A DNA stretch of 64,000 bases from Archangium sp. (lineage in GTDB: Bacteria > Myxococcota > Myxococcia > Myxococcales > Myxococcaceae): the NCBI GenBank assembly GCA_030695565.1, contig JAUYRZ010000121.1:1-64000 (forward strand). The letters are read 5' to 3'. Below, in pieces: positions 55,007 to 63,985 of the stretch; the stretch's first letter is position 1, and every line of letters starts with the position of its first letter. Position numbers and translations under genes: made by a program. Below the pieces are notes generated by a model, which was given only the letters and a program-made list of their open reading frames with translations, did no database searches and was not told the DNA's origin.

Positions 55007-55831
55007 CTACCAGAGCACTCCAGCCAACGTCGCCAGTGCTGCCGCGCCGTACAACACTGCCAACGGAGGCACTTTCTTCTCCACCAACAACACCGCGCCC
55101 CCTCCCAGTGCGAGGCACGCCGCCCCCAACCAGGGAGTGGTGCCGCCCAACGCCCCGAAGCGCAAGGAAAGCCATACCCCCATTCCGCCCGCAGCCGCCG
55201 CCGCCAACGAGCGCAGCCGGTTGCTCCACAGGGGCACCTTGAGCTCGGCCAGGCGCGCCACCACGGCGCTGCCGTGACGCAGGCCCGCCACGAAGAGCCA
55301 GCCGCGGGTGGCGAGGTGCACCAGGTTGTAGGTGATCAGAAACACCAACGGCGCCCACACCCCCAGCAACGGCACCAACGCCACGCCCATCGCCCCGGTG
55401 GCCGGCCGCAATGACAACCAGAAAAAACCATCCCCCAGCGCGGCCAGCGGGCCCATCAGGGTGGTCTTGAAACGCGCCACCTCCTCCGCGGTGCCCTGGC
55501 CGTTCGCCAGCCGCAGCTCGTAGAAGAGGATGCCGCCCACGATGGCTGCCGCCGCATACGGGTGCGTATTGAAGGGCGTGAGGTGCCGGCGCATGGCCTC
55601 GGCCCGCGCCTCCCCGTGTGGATAGAGATGCGGCCAGGCCGGCTCGAGCGCGTAGAGCAGCCCCAACGTCTGCATCGCCTCGGGGGAAAACCCGGCCTGG
55701 ATGAACAGCGTGCGCAGCGCGATGCGCAGCAGGGTGGAGAAGGGCAACACCACCCCGGCCGGCGCGGAGACGACTTCCGGCTCGAGCCCCAAGCCGCCCC
55801 TCGCCTGCTCTCGGGGCGAACGGTCCGTCAT
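55007..55831 (-). CDS. PTS mannose-family EIID component
   Basis: 274 residues. Family marks: an N-terminal cytoplasmic helix with the QAGFSPEAMQTLGLLYALEP block, PHLYPHGEARAEAMRRHLTPFNTHPYAAAAIVGG, KTTLMGPLAALGDGFFWLSLRP, and a C-terminal membrane part. It forms the sugar channel with EIIC. ATG 55831 overlaps the EIIC stop (ATGA). Confidence 0.93.
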   Translation of the reverse strand: MTDRSPREQARGGLGLEPEVVSAPAGVVLPFSTLLRIALRTLFIQAGFSPEAMQTLGLLYALEPAWPHLYPHGEARAEAMRRHLTPFNTHPYAAAAIVGGILFYELRLANGQGTAEEVARFKTTLMGPLAALGDGFFWLSLRPATGAMGVALVPLLGVWAPLVFLITYNLVHLATRGWLFVAGLRHGSAVVARLAELKVPLWSNRLRSLAAAAAGGMGVWLSLRFGALGGTTPWLGAACLALGGGAVLLVEKKVPPLAVLYGAAALATLAGVLW

Positions 55832-56532
55832 GCGAGCACCTGCACGCCGTACATCACGCCCGCGGTGCAGGCGCCCGCCACCAACGCGATGCGCAGCCGT
55901 TTGGGCGCGTGGCTGCCCTGCACCGCCACCGCCGCGGCCGCCACGCCCATCGCCGGGTACGCCCAGGCCAGCCCGCGCACCACGGGCAACGGCAGCTGCG
56001 ACTCCAGCGCTTCCACCTGGGGGCCCGCCGCCGCCGCCAGCCCACAGATGAGCCCGTAGAAGACGAACTGCGGCCACATCGCGCGCAGATTTTGACTGGC
56101 CACCGCGTGCATGTTGCCGGCCACCGCGGCATCGAGCGCGCGACCGAAATATTTCCGCGCGCGCAGGTCGAGGTGGTTCTCCAGCAGCCGGCCCGCGCGG
56201 CCGAACGGCGCGCAGAGAAGAATGGAGATGGCCCAGATGGCCGGCGTCGCATCGCTGCCCGACGCGTGACCGATGCTGGCGGCCAGGCCCGCGGCGGCGA
56301 CGGCCGGCAAGGTGTCGTGATCGACGTGCGCGCCACCCAACGACGCGCCGCCCAGATGCAGCAGCTCGAACACCAGCCCGGTGAACAACCCCGCGAGCAC
56401 GTCTTCACACAACAAGCCGGTCACCGTGGCAGCCACCAGCGGCCGCGAGACCATCGCCTGCAGAAAGGCCCGGCGCTCCAGCGCCATCAACCCTCCCCAC
56501 ACGCTGGTCAGCAGCAGCTGCGTGAAACTCAC
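55828..56532 (-). CDS. PTS mannose/sorbose-family EIIC component
   Basis: 234 residues, strongly hydrophobic with about six or seven membrane segments. LMALERRAFLQAMVSRPLVAATVTGLLCED and ELLHLGGASLGGAHVDHDTLPAVAA are characteristic of EIIC-Man/Sor. GTG 56532 starts the operon EIIC-EIID-HPr-desulfurase. The EIIA and EIIB partners are not upstream: the next gene is divergent. Either they lie elsewhere or the system is regulatory, as proposed for incomplete PTS sets in related bacteria. Confidence 0.92.
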   Translation of the reverse strand: MSFTQLLLTSVWGGLMALERRAFLQAMVSRPLVAATVTGLLCEDVLAGLFTGLVFELLHLGGASLGGAHVDHDTLPAVAAAGLAASIGHASGSDATPAIWAISILLCAPFGRAGRLLENHLDLRARKYFGRALDAAVAGNMHAVASQNLRAMWPQFVFYGLICGLAAAAGPQVEALESQLPLPVVRGLAWAYPAMGVAAAAVAVQGSHAPKRLRIALVAGACTAGVMYGVQVLA

Positions 56533-56698
56533 CCCGCGATTGTCGCCAGCTCTTCCGTTTCTGCGCGGTTTTTTCCGAGAAGACCCAGGTCGGCCACCCT
56601 CGGGGTCGCAGGTATTCCCTCACCCCACTTCAGGTGCTACAGGCCCCACATCAACCCGTGGGCAGCAGGGGAGTTGCCCACACCAGCCCGGTACAGAA

Positions 56699-58810
56699 AT
56701 GAAAAACAGCAACCTGATGAGCCGAGGAATTTTCCTCGTGGCGGCGCTTGCCTTGACGGCATGCCCCACGGGAAACAAGTGCACCACCAACGCTGACTGC
56801 ACGGGCGGACTGGTCTGCAGCGTGATGTCTGGCACCTGTGTCGCCAGCACCGGCACGGGCGGCGGCATCGGCGCGGGTGGTGGCGGCGGCGCGGGTGGAG
56901 GCAGCGGCGGTGGCAACACCGGCGGCGGCAACACGGGCGGCGGCAACACCGGCGGCGGCGGTGGCGGCTCGACCGGCGGCGGCAACGGCACCGACGGCGG
57001 CACCAGCAACGAGACCTGCGAGATGGCCGAAGTCGTGACCGCAGCGACCTTCACTGGCAGCTCCATCGGCGCCGTCAGCGACTACGACATCGCGCGCGAC
57101 TCCTCGGGCACGGGCTGCAACAACTACGGCTCTCACCCCGGCGCGGACGTCGTCTACAAGATCACCGTTCCGGCGCGCAGCCGCGTCGAGCTGACGCTCC
57201 AGGGCATGGGCGGCGACGGCATGTCGATGGCCAACCCGGCCTTCGACCCGGCCACCTACCTGGTCGCGGTGCCGGCCTCCAACTGCACCACCCCGGGTAC
57301 CGGCCCGGACGGCGGCGTCATCAGCGAGGCGCGCTGCATCGCCTCCTCGGAGGACCCGCTCAACGACCCGACCACCGACCTCGTGCTTCCTGAAGTGGTC
57401 GGCTACACCAACTTCACCACCACCCCGGTCGAGCTGCTCTACGTGGTCGAGTCGGGCTGGGATGGCTTGACCGAAGTGGACATGGGCATCTGGGCCACCG
57501 ACCAGGGCAACTTCACGGTCACGGTCACCACCACCGCGCTGCCCCCGGCACCGGCCAACGACACCTGCGCCACCGCCACCGTGCTGCCCACCACCGGCAC
57601 CGCGCTGGCGACCGAGACGACCGCAGGCGCGACGCCCGACATCGACTTCGCCACCCCCAACACCTGCGTCAACACCACGGGCCTGGGCGACGTCTTCTAC
57701 AGCGTGCGGGTGCCCGCAGGGCAGCGCCTCACGGTCAGCGCCACCACTCCGGTCGCGATGAACGTCATCGGCATCAACATCTTCGAGGGTGCGTGCTCGG
57801 GCGTGGCCACCTGCAAGGGCGGCAGGTCGCAGACCAGCGGCATGCCGGCCACCGCGCGCTTCGACAACCGCGGCGCCGCTGACGTCACCGTGTTGGTGGA
57901 AGTCGCCACCGCGAACCAGGCCTCCACCGGCGCCGCCTTCTCGATCAGCGCGACGCTGGCGGCGATCCCGCCTCCCCCGGCCAACGACACCTGCACCGGC
58001 GCCATCGCGCTGGTGAACGCCACGGCCACCATGGGCACCACGGTGGGCGCGCTGTCCGACCTCACCTTCGCGACCCCGGCCGCGGGCTGCATCAGGACCA
58101 CGGGTGATGGCGACGTCTACTACTCCGCGATGGTGCAGCCGGGGCAGCGCCTCACGGTGACCGCCACCACGCCGACCGACGACCTGGCCGTCAACATCTT
58201 CGAGGGCATGTGCTCGATGGTGGCCACCTGCAAGTCGGGTGCGTCTGGCGCGCCCGGCACGCCGGCGACCGCGAAGTACGACAACACGGGCGCCGCGCCC
58301 ATCGCCGTGCTGGTGCAGATCTCGACCAACGATGCGGCCCAGGTGGGCGCGGCCTTCACCGTCACGGCCACCAGCGGCGCCATCCCGCCTCCTCCGGCGA
58401 ACGACGCCTGCGCAGCCCCGCAGGTGCTGACCGCCAACACCGTCACCAACGGCACCACCACCTCGTCGGTGTCGAGCATGCTGTTCGGCATGGGCGCCTC
58501 GACGACCTGCGCCGGCACGGGCACCCTGAAGCGCGACGTCTTCTATTCGCTCGAGATCCCCGCGATGAAGACGGCCACCATCACCGTCACCCCCGGCATG
58601 ACGTTGGACACCCTGATCAACGTCATCGAGCCCGTCACGATGTGCTCGGGTGTCACCGCCTGCATCGCCCGGAATGACATGGGCAACGACGGTGAGCCCG
58701 ACATCGCCACCTACGCGAACGCCGGCGCCACCCCGAAGACCGTGCTGATTCAGATCGCGGCCTGGGGCAACGTCGAAGGCGACTTCACCATCAACGCCGC
58801 CATCCCGTAA
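56699..58810 (+). CDS. Lipoprotein with Gly/Asn-rich linker and PPC-like repeats
   Basis: 703 residues from ATG 56699. The lipobox is ALALTAC. A Cys-rich bit (CTTNADCTGGLVC) and a (T)GGGN tandem linker (about 50-105) follow. Then about four beta-sandwich repeats of 130-150 residues occur, each opening P-PPANDTC-x-A and containing DVFYS(V/L)x(V/I)PA and LTVTATTP, the pattern of bacterial pre-peptidase C-terminal (PPC) domains. It is likely a surface-exposed binding protein. It is divergent from the PTS operon, with a good terminator after it. Confidence 0.85.
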   Translation: MKNSNLMSRGIFLVAALALTACPTGNKCTTNADCTGGLVCSVMSGTCVASTGTGGGIGAGGGGGAGGGSGGGNTGGGNTGGGNTGGGGGGSTGGGNGTDGGTSNETCEMAEVVTAATFTGSSIGAVSDYDIARDSSGTGCNNYGSHPGADVVYKITVPARSRVELTLQGMGGDGMSMANPAFDPATYLVAVPASNCTTPGTGPDGGVISEARCIASSEDPLNDPTTDLVLPEVVGYTNFTTTPVELLYVVESGWDGLTEVDMGIWATDQGNFTVTVTTTALPPAPANDTCATATVLPTTGTALATETTAGATPDIDFATPNTCVNTTGLGDVFYSVRVPAGQRLTVSATTPVAMNVIGINIFEGACSGVATCKGGRSQTSGMPATARFDNRGAADVTVLVEVATANQASTGAAFSISATLAAIPPPPANDTCTGAIALVNATATMGTTVGALSDLTFATPAAGCIRTTGDGDVYYSAMVQPGQRLTVTATTPTDDLAVNIFEGMCSMVATCKSGASGAPGTPATAKYDNTGAAPIAVLVQISTNDAAQVGAAFTVTATSGAIPPPPANDACAAPQVLTANTVTNGTTTSSVSSMLFGMGASTTCAGTGTLKRDVFYSLEIPAMKTATITVTPGMTLDTLINVIEPVTMCSGVTACIARNDMGNDGEPDIATYANAGATPKTVLIQIAAWGNVEGDFTINAAIP
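56905..56960 (+). repeat. 15-bp tandem repeat encoding GGGNT
   Basis: Copies of GGCGGCGGCAACACS in tandem, encoding the flexible Gly-Asn-Thr linker of the lipoprotein. It is prone to length variation by slippage. Confidence 0.7.
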
Positions 58811-58830
58811 CGACGGCCCCGAAGTGATTC

Positions 58831-58866
58831 GAGAGCCGCGGGGGCCCAGCCCTCGCGGCTCTTTTC
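58831..58866 (+). terminator. Rho-independent terminator of the PPC-repeat lipoprotein gene
   Basis: AGAGCCGCG (58832-58840), a 13-base loop, CGCGGCTCT (58854-58862), then TTTTC. A perfect 9-bp stem with a U-run, 21 bp after the stop. Confidence 0.85.
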
Positions 58867-58900
58867 ATGTCTGCCGTGTAGAAATGATGAAGCCGCAAAG

Positions 58901-60691
58901 GTGCGCGCCTGGGCCAAAGTGTCGCCCGTGCTGCACCACCTGATCACCTTCGGGCCCCGCGCGGGCTTCGCGCTGCTGTTGGCGGTGCTGGTGGGCTTCG
59001 AGCTGCTCTTCATCGCCGAGGCGAAAGAAGGCGCGACCGCGTTGGAGGCGGAGCGCAGCCTGCGGGAAGCGCGGGCCAGGGAGGCCCTCGACGAAGAGCT
59101 GCGCGGCGCGCTCGACGTGGCCGAAGCGCGGCTCGAAGCGATGGAGACGTTGCCGCTGGTGGAGGACGACGGCCTGCTGCGGGTGCGTGACGGGGTGCAG
59201 TACTTGCCCCGGTTGCCGGGCGCTGCGGGCGCGGCGGTGACGAGCAGCGCAGATGCCGCGGCGGCCTTCCGCGCGCTCGACTCGATCGACGCGGAGCGCA
59301 GTGGGTTGCGCTCGGTGTTGCAAGGCGAGCCGGTGGTGGCGCGCCACGCAGCGTGGAACCCGGTGCTCGCCGAGGTGCTCGGTCAGCGGGCGATTCACCC
59401 GGTGGTGCGGCTGGGGCTGCTGCGTTCGGTGCTGGCCCTGGCGCCTGATGAATTCGCGGGGGACTTCGCGCAGAGCCTGGTGCTGCGGGCGTGGCCGTGG
59501 CTCGAGGAGGCGACCGCGGCGCGGGCGTGTGTCGAGGTCGTGCGGCGAGGTGACGGGCGGGGCCTCAAGACAGAACGGTTCTCGGCCGCCTGCCATCGGG
59601 GGCTGGAGAGCACGCCGGTCTCGGTGGTGGTGACTGCGAAGCCGCGGCTGGTGGGCGCGTGGGTGATGGTGGAGCGCGAGGGTGAAATTCGCGGGGTGCA
59701 GATCGAGCTCGCCGAGCGGCTGGCCGATGTGCAGAAGACGCTGCTCAAGCGGGGCATGTTGGAGCATGGCGAGCAGCTGAGCCCGCTGCCTTCGCCACCC
59801 GGTGAGAGCCTGGTGGGGTTGCGCCTCGACAGCCCCCGGCTCGAGGCGGCACACGCGGCGCTGCGCACGGCGATGTGGTGGAAGACGGTGCTGCTGGGGT
59901 TGACCGGGTTGCTGGGCTTTTGCGTGGTGTTGCTCGCCCGCCTGGCGGAACGGCGCAAGGAAGAGACGCTGGGCCTGCAGCGCGAGTTCATCACCACGGT
60001 GAGCCATGAGCTGCGTACGCCGCTGGCGGGAATCAGGCTGATGGCCGAGACGCTCGAGCGCAAGCTGGGCGCGGAGACGGCCGCGAAGGACTACCCGAGG
60101 CGCCTGGTGGTGGCCGCTGACGGGCTGGGGTTTCTGGTGGAGAACATTCTTTCGTTCAACCGCCTGGAGTCGGGTCGCTGGGTGCCGCGCCGGGAGCCGT
60201 TCTCATTCAGCACCCTGCAAGCGCTGCTGGAAGACGACGCGACGCTGGCGATCGATGCGGTGGTGCAGGTGTCGTGTGAGGGGCTGGAGCGCCTGGCACC
60301 GCGGCAGCTCGATGCGCAGTTGATCAGGGTGCTGGTGCAGAACCTGCTGCGCAATGCGTGGAAGTACGGGCGGCGGCAGCCGGTCGTCTTTCGCGTGACG
60401 GGCCGAGATGAGGGGGGCGTGGCGGTGCTGCGGTTCTCGGACAATGGGCCGGGCATTCCAGAGGCGGCGTGGGAGCGGGTGTTTCAGGCGTTCCACCGGT
60501 TGCCCGCGGCGGAAGGGCGCGCGGTGGGTTGTTCGGGGCTGGGCCTGGCACTCGCGCGGCGCATCGCTGAACTGCACGGAGGGACGTTGCGGATCACCCA
60601 GTCGTCATCCGAAGGCACCACGTTCGAACTCAAACTCCCTCTCCCTTCGGGCCCTTCGGGAGAGGGTCGGGGTGAGGGCCTCACGCCCTGA
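58901..60691 (+). CDS. Membrane histidine kinase
   Basis: 596 residues from GTG 58901. A first membrane helix at about 18-38 (AGFALLLAVLVGFELLFIA), a long extracytoplasmic domain, a second helix at about 325-345, then HisKA with H369 in VSHELRTPLAGIRL and HATPase with NLLRNAWKYG, DNGPGIP and GLGLALARRI. No response regulator lies alongside, so it is an orphan kinase. The sensor domain is not recognised. The last 16 residues (after LKLPLPSG) are encoded by the palindromic repeat and include the stop. Confidence 0.9.
   Translation: MRAWAKVSPVLHHLITFGPRAGFALLLAVLVGFELLFIAEAKEGATALEAERSLREARAREALDEELRGALDVAEARLEAMETLPLVEDDGLLRVRDGVQYLPRLPGAAGAAVTSSADAAAAFRALDSIDAERSGLRSVLQGEPVVARHAAWNPVLAEVLGQRAIHPVVRLGLLRSVLALAPDEFAGDFAQSLVLRAWPWLEEATAARACVEVVRRGDGRGLKTERFSAACHRGLESTPVSVVVTAKPRLVGAWVMVEREGEIRGVQIELAERLADVQKTLLKRGMLEHGEQLSPLPSPPGESLVGLRLDSPRLEAAHAALRTAMWWKTVLLGLTGLLGFCVVLLARLAERRKEETLGLQREFITTVSHELRTPLAGIRLMAETLERKLGAETAAKDYPRRLVVAADGLGFLVENILSFNRLESGRWVPRREPFSFSTLQALLEDDATLAIDAVVQVSCEGLERLAPRQLDAQLIRVLVQNLLRNAWKYGRRQPVVFRVTGRDEGGVAVLRFSDNGPGIPEAAWERVFQAFHRLPAAEGRAVGCSGLGLALARRIAELHGGTLRITQSSSEGTTFELKLPLPSGPSGEGRGEGLTP
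60637..60684. repeat. Palindromic repeat encoding the kinase tail
   Basis: CCCTCTCCCTTCGGGCCCTT then CGGGAGAGGGTCGGGGTGAG. It is translated as LPSGPSGEGRGEG in the kinase frame. Confidence 0.8.
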
Positions 60692-61999
60692 TCACTTGAT
60701 CTTCTTCTTCACCGCGGGGCCCAGGGCCAGCTGCCGTCCATCCACGGTCCACCGGGTGAGCAACAAGCCGGCCTGGTTGCCGGCGCCCATGTCGCCCATG
60801 CCCTGCAGCTCGGTCATGCCCAACGTGACGGCGCCCAGGAACAACCGCAAGAACGTCTCGCCGAGATCCCCGCTCACCACGCTGCAGTCCGTCACCCGGT
60901 CCTCCACGCAGGAGCACCACGACGGCTCCACCAGCGCCAACTGGCAGTGCCCCTGATCAGACCAGGCCACGCGCGAGCCGTTCAGAAAGAAGAGCTGCCC
61001 TTCACGACGCACCACCTCGCGCGTGCTGAGCACCTCGCCCTGGCGCGTCTCGGTCACCTCGAAGAAATGAAACCCATCGCGTTCACCCTCGCCCGTCACC
61101 TCGAGGGTCAAGGACGGCTCGGGCAACGACTTCTTCCCCCGCGCGATCCCGTCACGCAGTTTGTCGAGCACCCCACCGCGGCCACGCACGGCGACGAACT
61201 CCCAGCGGTTGCCCTTCGCGAGCGGAAACCACGCCGGCCCCTCATCCCGCACGCCCACCACCGACAGCTCGGTGTCGACGGCCACCAGGTCTTGCTCGAG
61301 ATGGAGCGGCACCGCGCTGACACCCTCTTGCGCCGCGGTCAGCTCGACCGTGTCGACGTGCCACCGCTTGCGGTCCTCATCACGCATCAACACGCGGTTG
61401 GTGAAGATGAAGCCGGTGAGCCGGCCGGCCTCCTGAACGTCGGGCTTCCAGCTCACGGTGCGGCCGACGTGCGCTTCGGGCGGCTTGGCCATGGGCATCA
61501 CGTTGGGCGTGGGCATCACCGCCCTCACCCGCCGCTCGAACTCACGTTGCAGGGAGCGTTTGTGCGTGCCCACCCCGCCCGCGATGAGCAGCGCCGCGCC
61601 GAGCACGACCGCCGGCCACAACACCTGCACCTCACGTTTCCACGCGCGCAGGGTGAGGGTGATGCCCAGCTGAATGGAGGCGAAGCTGGCGATGCCGGCG
61701 CTGACCGAGATGAACTTGAGGCCGGTCTTGGCGGGCCCGCTGACGCAGGTGAAGTGCAGCTCGGTGCGCAGCTCGAAGAAGAACGAGACGAAGAGCGCCA
61801 CCATCGGCGCGAGCAAGGTGAAGAACGACCACCCGCCGTGGCCTCTCGGAGCCGCGCGGACCGCGAGCACCAGCCCCACGATCGAGAGCACCAGGGCGAG
61901 CGCGAGCAGGGGCGACTGGAAGGCGGAGCGCTCGAGCAGCGACGTGTCGACGGTGACGCGCGCTTCGTCGAGCAGACCGGTGCAGGGGACAGCGTTCAT
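60692..61999 (-). CDS. Multi-pass membrane protein, function unknown
   Basis: 435 residues. Four hydrophobic segments are seen at about 30-50, 58-72, 95-115 and 125-145, followed by a large soluble part with beta strands (FPLAKGNRWEFVAVRG, SLTLEVTGEGERDGFHFFEV) and four clustered Cys (CQLALVEPSWCSCVEDRVTDC). No family is recognised. It is convergent with the kinase: the two stops abut as TGATCA. Confidence 0.7.
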   Translation of the reverse strand: MNAVPCTGLLDEARVTVDTSLLERSAFQSPLLALALVLSIVGLVLAVRAAPRGHGGWSFFTLLAPMVALFVSFFFELRTELHFTCVSGPAKTGLKFISVSAGIASFASIQLGITLTLRAWKREVQVLWPAVVLGAALLIAGGVGTHKRSLQREFERRVRAVMPTPNVMPMAKPPEAHVGRTVSWKPDVQEAGRLTGFIFTNRVLMRDEDRKRWHVDTVELTAAQEGVSAVPLHLEQDLVAVDTELSVVGVRDEGPAWFPLAKGNRWEFVAVRGRGGVLDKLRDGIARGKKSLPEPSLTLEVTGEGERDGFHFFEVTETRQGEVLSTREVVRREGQLFFLNGSRVAWSDQGHCQLALVEPSWCSCVEDRVTDCSVVSGDLGETFLRLFLGAVTLGMTELQGMGDMGAGNQAGLLLTRWTVDGRQLALGPAVKKKIK

Positions 62000-62047
62000 G
62001 GTTTGGCGAAAATCCAGTCGGCCCCCCGAAGCGTACCCCCTCGCCCG

Positions 62048-62446
62048 ATGAAGACCCCCATCAACCTGCAGGTGCTCCGCGTCTTCGCGCCGATCCTCAT
62101 CGTCGTGGGCATCCTCGGGTTCGTGCTGCCGCCTGCGGCTTCAGTCACGAGTGGGGCGGCGCCTTACAACGTCTTCCATCTGGTCTTCGGGGTCATCGGC
62201 CTGGGCTGTGTGTTCAGCGGCAAACTCAATGCGGTGCGCGCGTTCAACCTGGGCTTCGGGTTGATCGACCTCTACCAGGCGGTGGCGAGCCTGACCGACC
62301 TGTGGCCGCGATCGCTCTTCATGTGGACGAGGGTCGATGACGCCTTGCACGTGGTCGTGGGAGCGCTGCTGGTGGCGTTCGCGCTCGGTGCGGATCGCGA
62401 ACGAGTCCCCTCTCCCATCGGGCCCATCGGGAGAGGGTCAGGGTGA
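62048..62446 (+). CDS. Small DUF4383-like membrane protein
   Basis: 132 residues with four hydrophobic helices: FAPILIVVGILGFVL, VFHLVFGVIGLGCVFSG, a middle helix, and ALHVVVGALLVAFAL. Spacing and the H-x2-FG and DD-ALHxVVG motifs recall DUF4383. The last 13 residues (PSPIGPIGRGSG) and the stop are encoded by the palindromic repeat. Function is unknown. Confidence 0.7.
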   Translation: MKTPINLQVLRVFAPILIVVGILGFVLPPAASVTSGAAPYNVFHLVFGVIGLGCVFSGKLNAVRAFNLGFGLIDLYQAVASLTDLWPRSLFMWTRVDDALHVVVGALLVAFALGADRERVPSPIGPIGRGSG

Positions 62447-62450
62447 GGGC
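62407..62450. repeat. Palindromic repeat encoding a membrane protein tail
   Basis: CCCCTCTCCCATCGGGCCCA then TCGGGAGAGGGTCAGGGTGA. The TGA of the flank is the stop codon of the gene at 62048. Confidence 0.8.
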
Positions 62451-62458
62451 CGCACTGT

Positions 62459-63985
62459 TCAATCACCGTGCTCATCGGGAATATCGAGATCCGCATTCGG
62501 AGCAGGCGGGGCCTCTTCCTCTTCCGGAGCCTCGAACTCCTCGTCGACCGGACTCTCAGGCAACTCCTGTACGACGCCGGTCACGATGAAATCACCCAGC
62601 CGTGAGAGCGCCTCGGCTTCGTGTGGATCGACCGCGCCGGTGAAGTCGAGCCGTTCGAGCTGCTTGAAGTCAGCAAGGTGCTCGATGAGCCACGCCAGCA
62701 TCGGCCCCTGCAACACGCTCTGGTGCAGATCCAACACCCGCAGCCCCTTCAGCATCGGAGAGCCCCGCAGACGCTCGAGCAGCGCCTCCAGCTGATCCGT
62801 GAACGGCAGCCCAAAGTGCGTGAGCGGCACGGTGCTCAACACGTGCAGCAACGGCTCGAGCTCGACGACGCCGCCTTGATCCCACAACACGAAACGCTCC
62901 AGCTTCGGCCACCGCGCGGCGAGCACTTCGCTGAACACCTCAGGCTCGAGGCCTTCCACCTCCAGCGTCACCGAACGCAGCTCCGGCAGCTCGAGCGCGC
63001 CCAGAATGCCCGCGCTCCCCTTCACCTCGAGGGTGCGCAGCTGCGGCACGTGCGGCCAGAGCGCCGAGAGATCCCCCCACGCGTGGAGCGGCTCGGTCTC
63101 ACCGTATTCTTCGTCGATGGCCGGCTCCTGCACGCCGAACGCGAGGTGATGAATGCGCGCGAGGCGCGGCTGCTTGATGAGCGCCTCCACCACCGGTGCG
63201 TAGGTGTTGGTCCTCTCGCCGTACTGGGTGACGCCGTGATTGAGCCCGAACGACAGCCTGCGAATGAAGCGGCACATCGGTAAGGGCAACAGCCGCTCCA
63301 CCAGCGCGGCGAGATCCACTTCACGTTCCTGGTTGAGCGACGAGAGCGTGGCGCCCACCACGAAGCCGTGACGCCACTCCAACGCGAGCTCGGGGATCTG
63401 CCCTCCACCGCGGAGCTCGTCGGCGCAGCCGGGGAAGAGCTGCTCGAGGTGTTCGTCGAGGAATGACTGAAAGCCGGCGCCACCGTGCTGGCGGGTGATC
63501 AGCTCGCCGCGGAGGTCGCCTTCACCTTGCAGCCAGTCGGCGTAGACCAGCCACTGCTTCTCGTCGTCAGGGTGCGCGTCGAGGGCCTGCTCCAGCGCGT
63601 CGTTGACCGCGAAGTGACCGGGCGTGAAGCGCACCGTCTCTTCGAGCGCGGGGGCGGTGAGGGGCGCCTCACCCAGGCCGGTGACGTCGTCGAGCTCGAG
63701 GGTGTCGAGGCCGGTGGCGCCGGTGAAGTCGCACTCGATGAACTCCACCTGTTCGAGCGTGGCACCTTCGAGCTGGGCCTTGCGGAAGTCGCAGCGTTCG
63801 TAGCGGCCGCCGTGAATGAAGGCTCCGCGGAGATCGGTCTCGCGGAAGTCGGTGTCGCTCACCGTGCAGTCTTCGAGCTCGGCGTTCGAGAGATCGAGCT
63901 TCGAGAGATCAGCGCGGGCGAAGAAGAGTCCGCTGAGGGTCGTCGCGGATTGATCATTCGAGATGCCGCCCTGCATGCGCTTCAC
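62459..63985 (-). CDS. Pentapeptide-repeat, TIGR02996 and LRR protein (5' end possibly beyond window)
   Basis: 508 residues from GTG 63985; the frame stays open to the window edge, so it may start upstream (ATG 63976 is another option). Order: pentapeptide-type repeats (LFFARADLSKLDLSNAEL, FRETDLRGAFIHGG, FRKAQLEGATLEQVEF) at about 15-95; a TIGR02996 companion domain (DEKQWLVYADWLQGEGDLRGE, then WRHGFV) at about 130-215; a leucine-rich-repeat-like region (LRTLEVKGSAGIL, LRSVTLEVEGLE, LRVLDLHQSVLQG) to about 455; and an acidic C-terminus. It is likely a cytoplasmic scaffold. It shares the WRHG(F/Y)V element with the pseudokinase at 5150. Confidence 0.85.
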   Translation of the reverse strand: MKRMQGGISNDQSATTLSGLFFARADLSKLDLSNAELEDCTVSDTDFRETDLRGAFIHGGRYERCDFRKAQLEGATLEQVEFIECDFTGATGLDTLELDDVTGLGEAPLTAPALEETVRFTPGHFAVNDALEQALDAHPDDEKQWLVYADWLQGEGDLRGELITRQHGGAGFQSFLDEHLEQLFPGCADELRGGGQIPELALEWRHGFVVGATLSSLNQEREVDLAALVERLLPLPMCRFIRRLSFGLNHGVTQYGERTNTYAPVVEALIKQPRLARIHHLAFGVQEPAIDEEYGETEPLHAWGDLSALWPHVPQLRTLEVKGSAGILGALELPELRSVTLEVEGLEPEVFSEVLAARWPKLERFVLWDQGGVVELEPLLHVLSTVPLTHFGLPFTDQLEALLERLRGSPMLKGLRVLDLHQSVLQGPMLAWLIEHLADFKQLERLDFTGAVDPHEAEALSRLGDFIVTGVVQELPESPVDEEFEAPEEEEAPPAPNADLDIPDEHGD

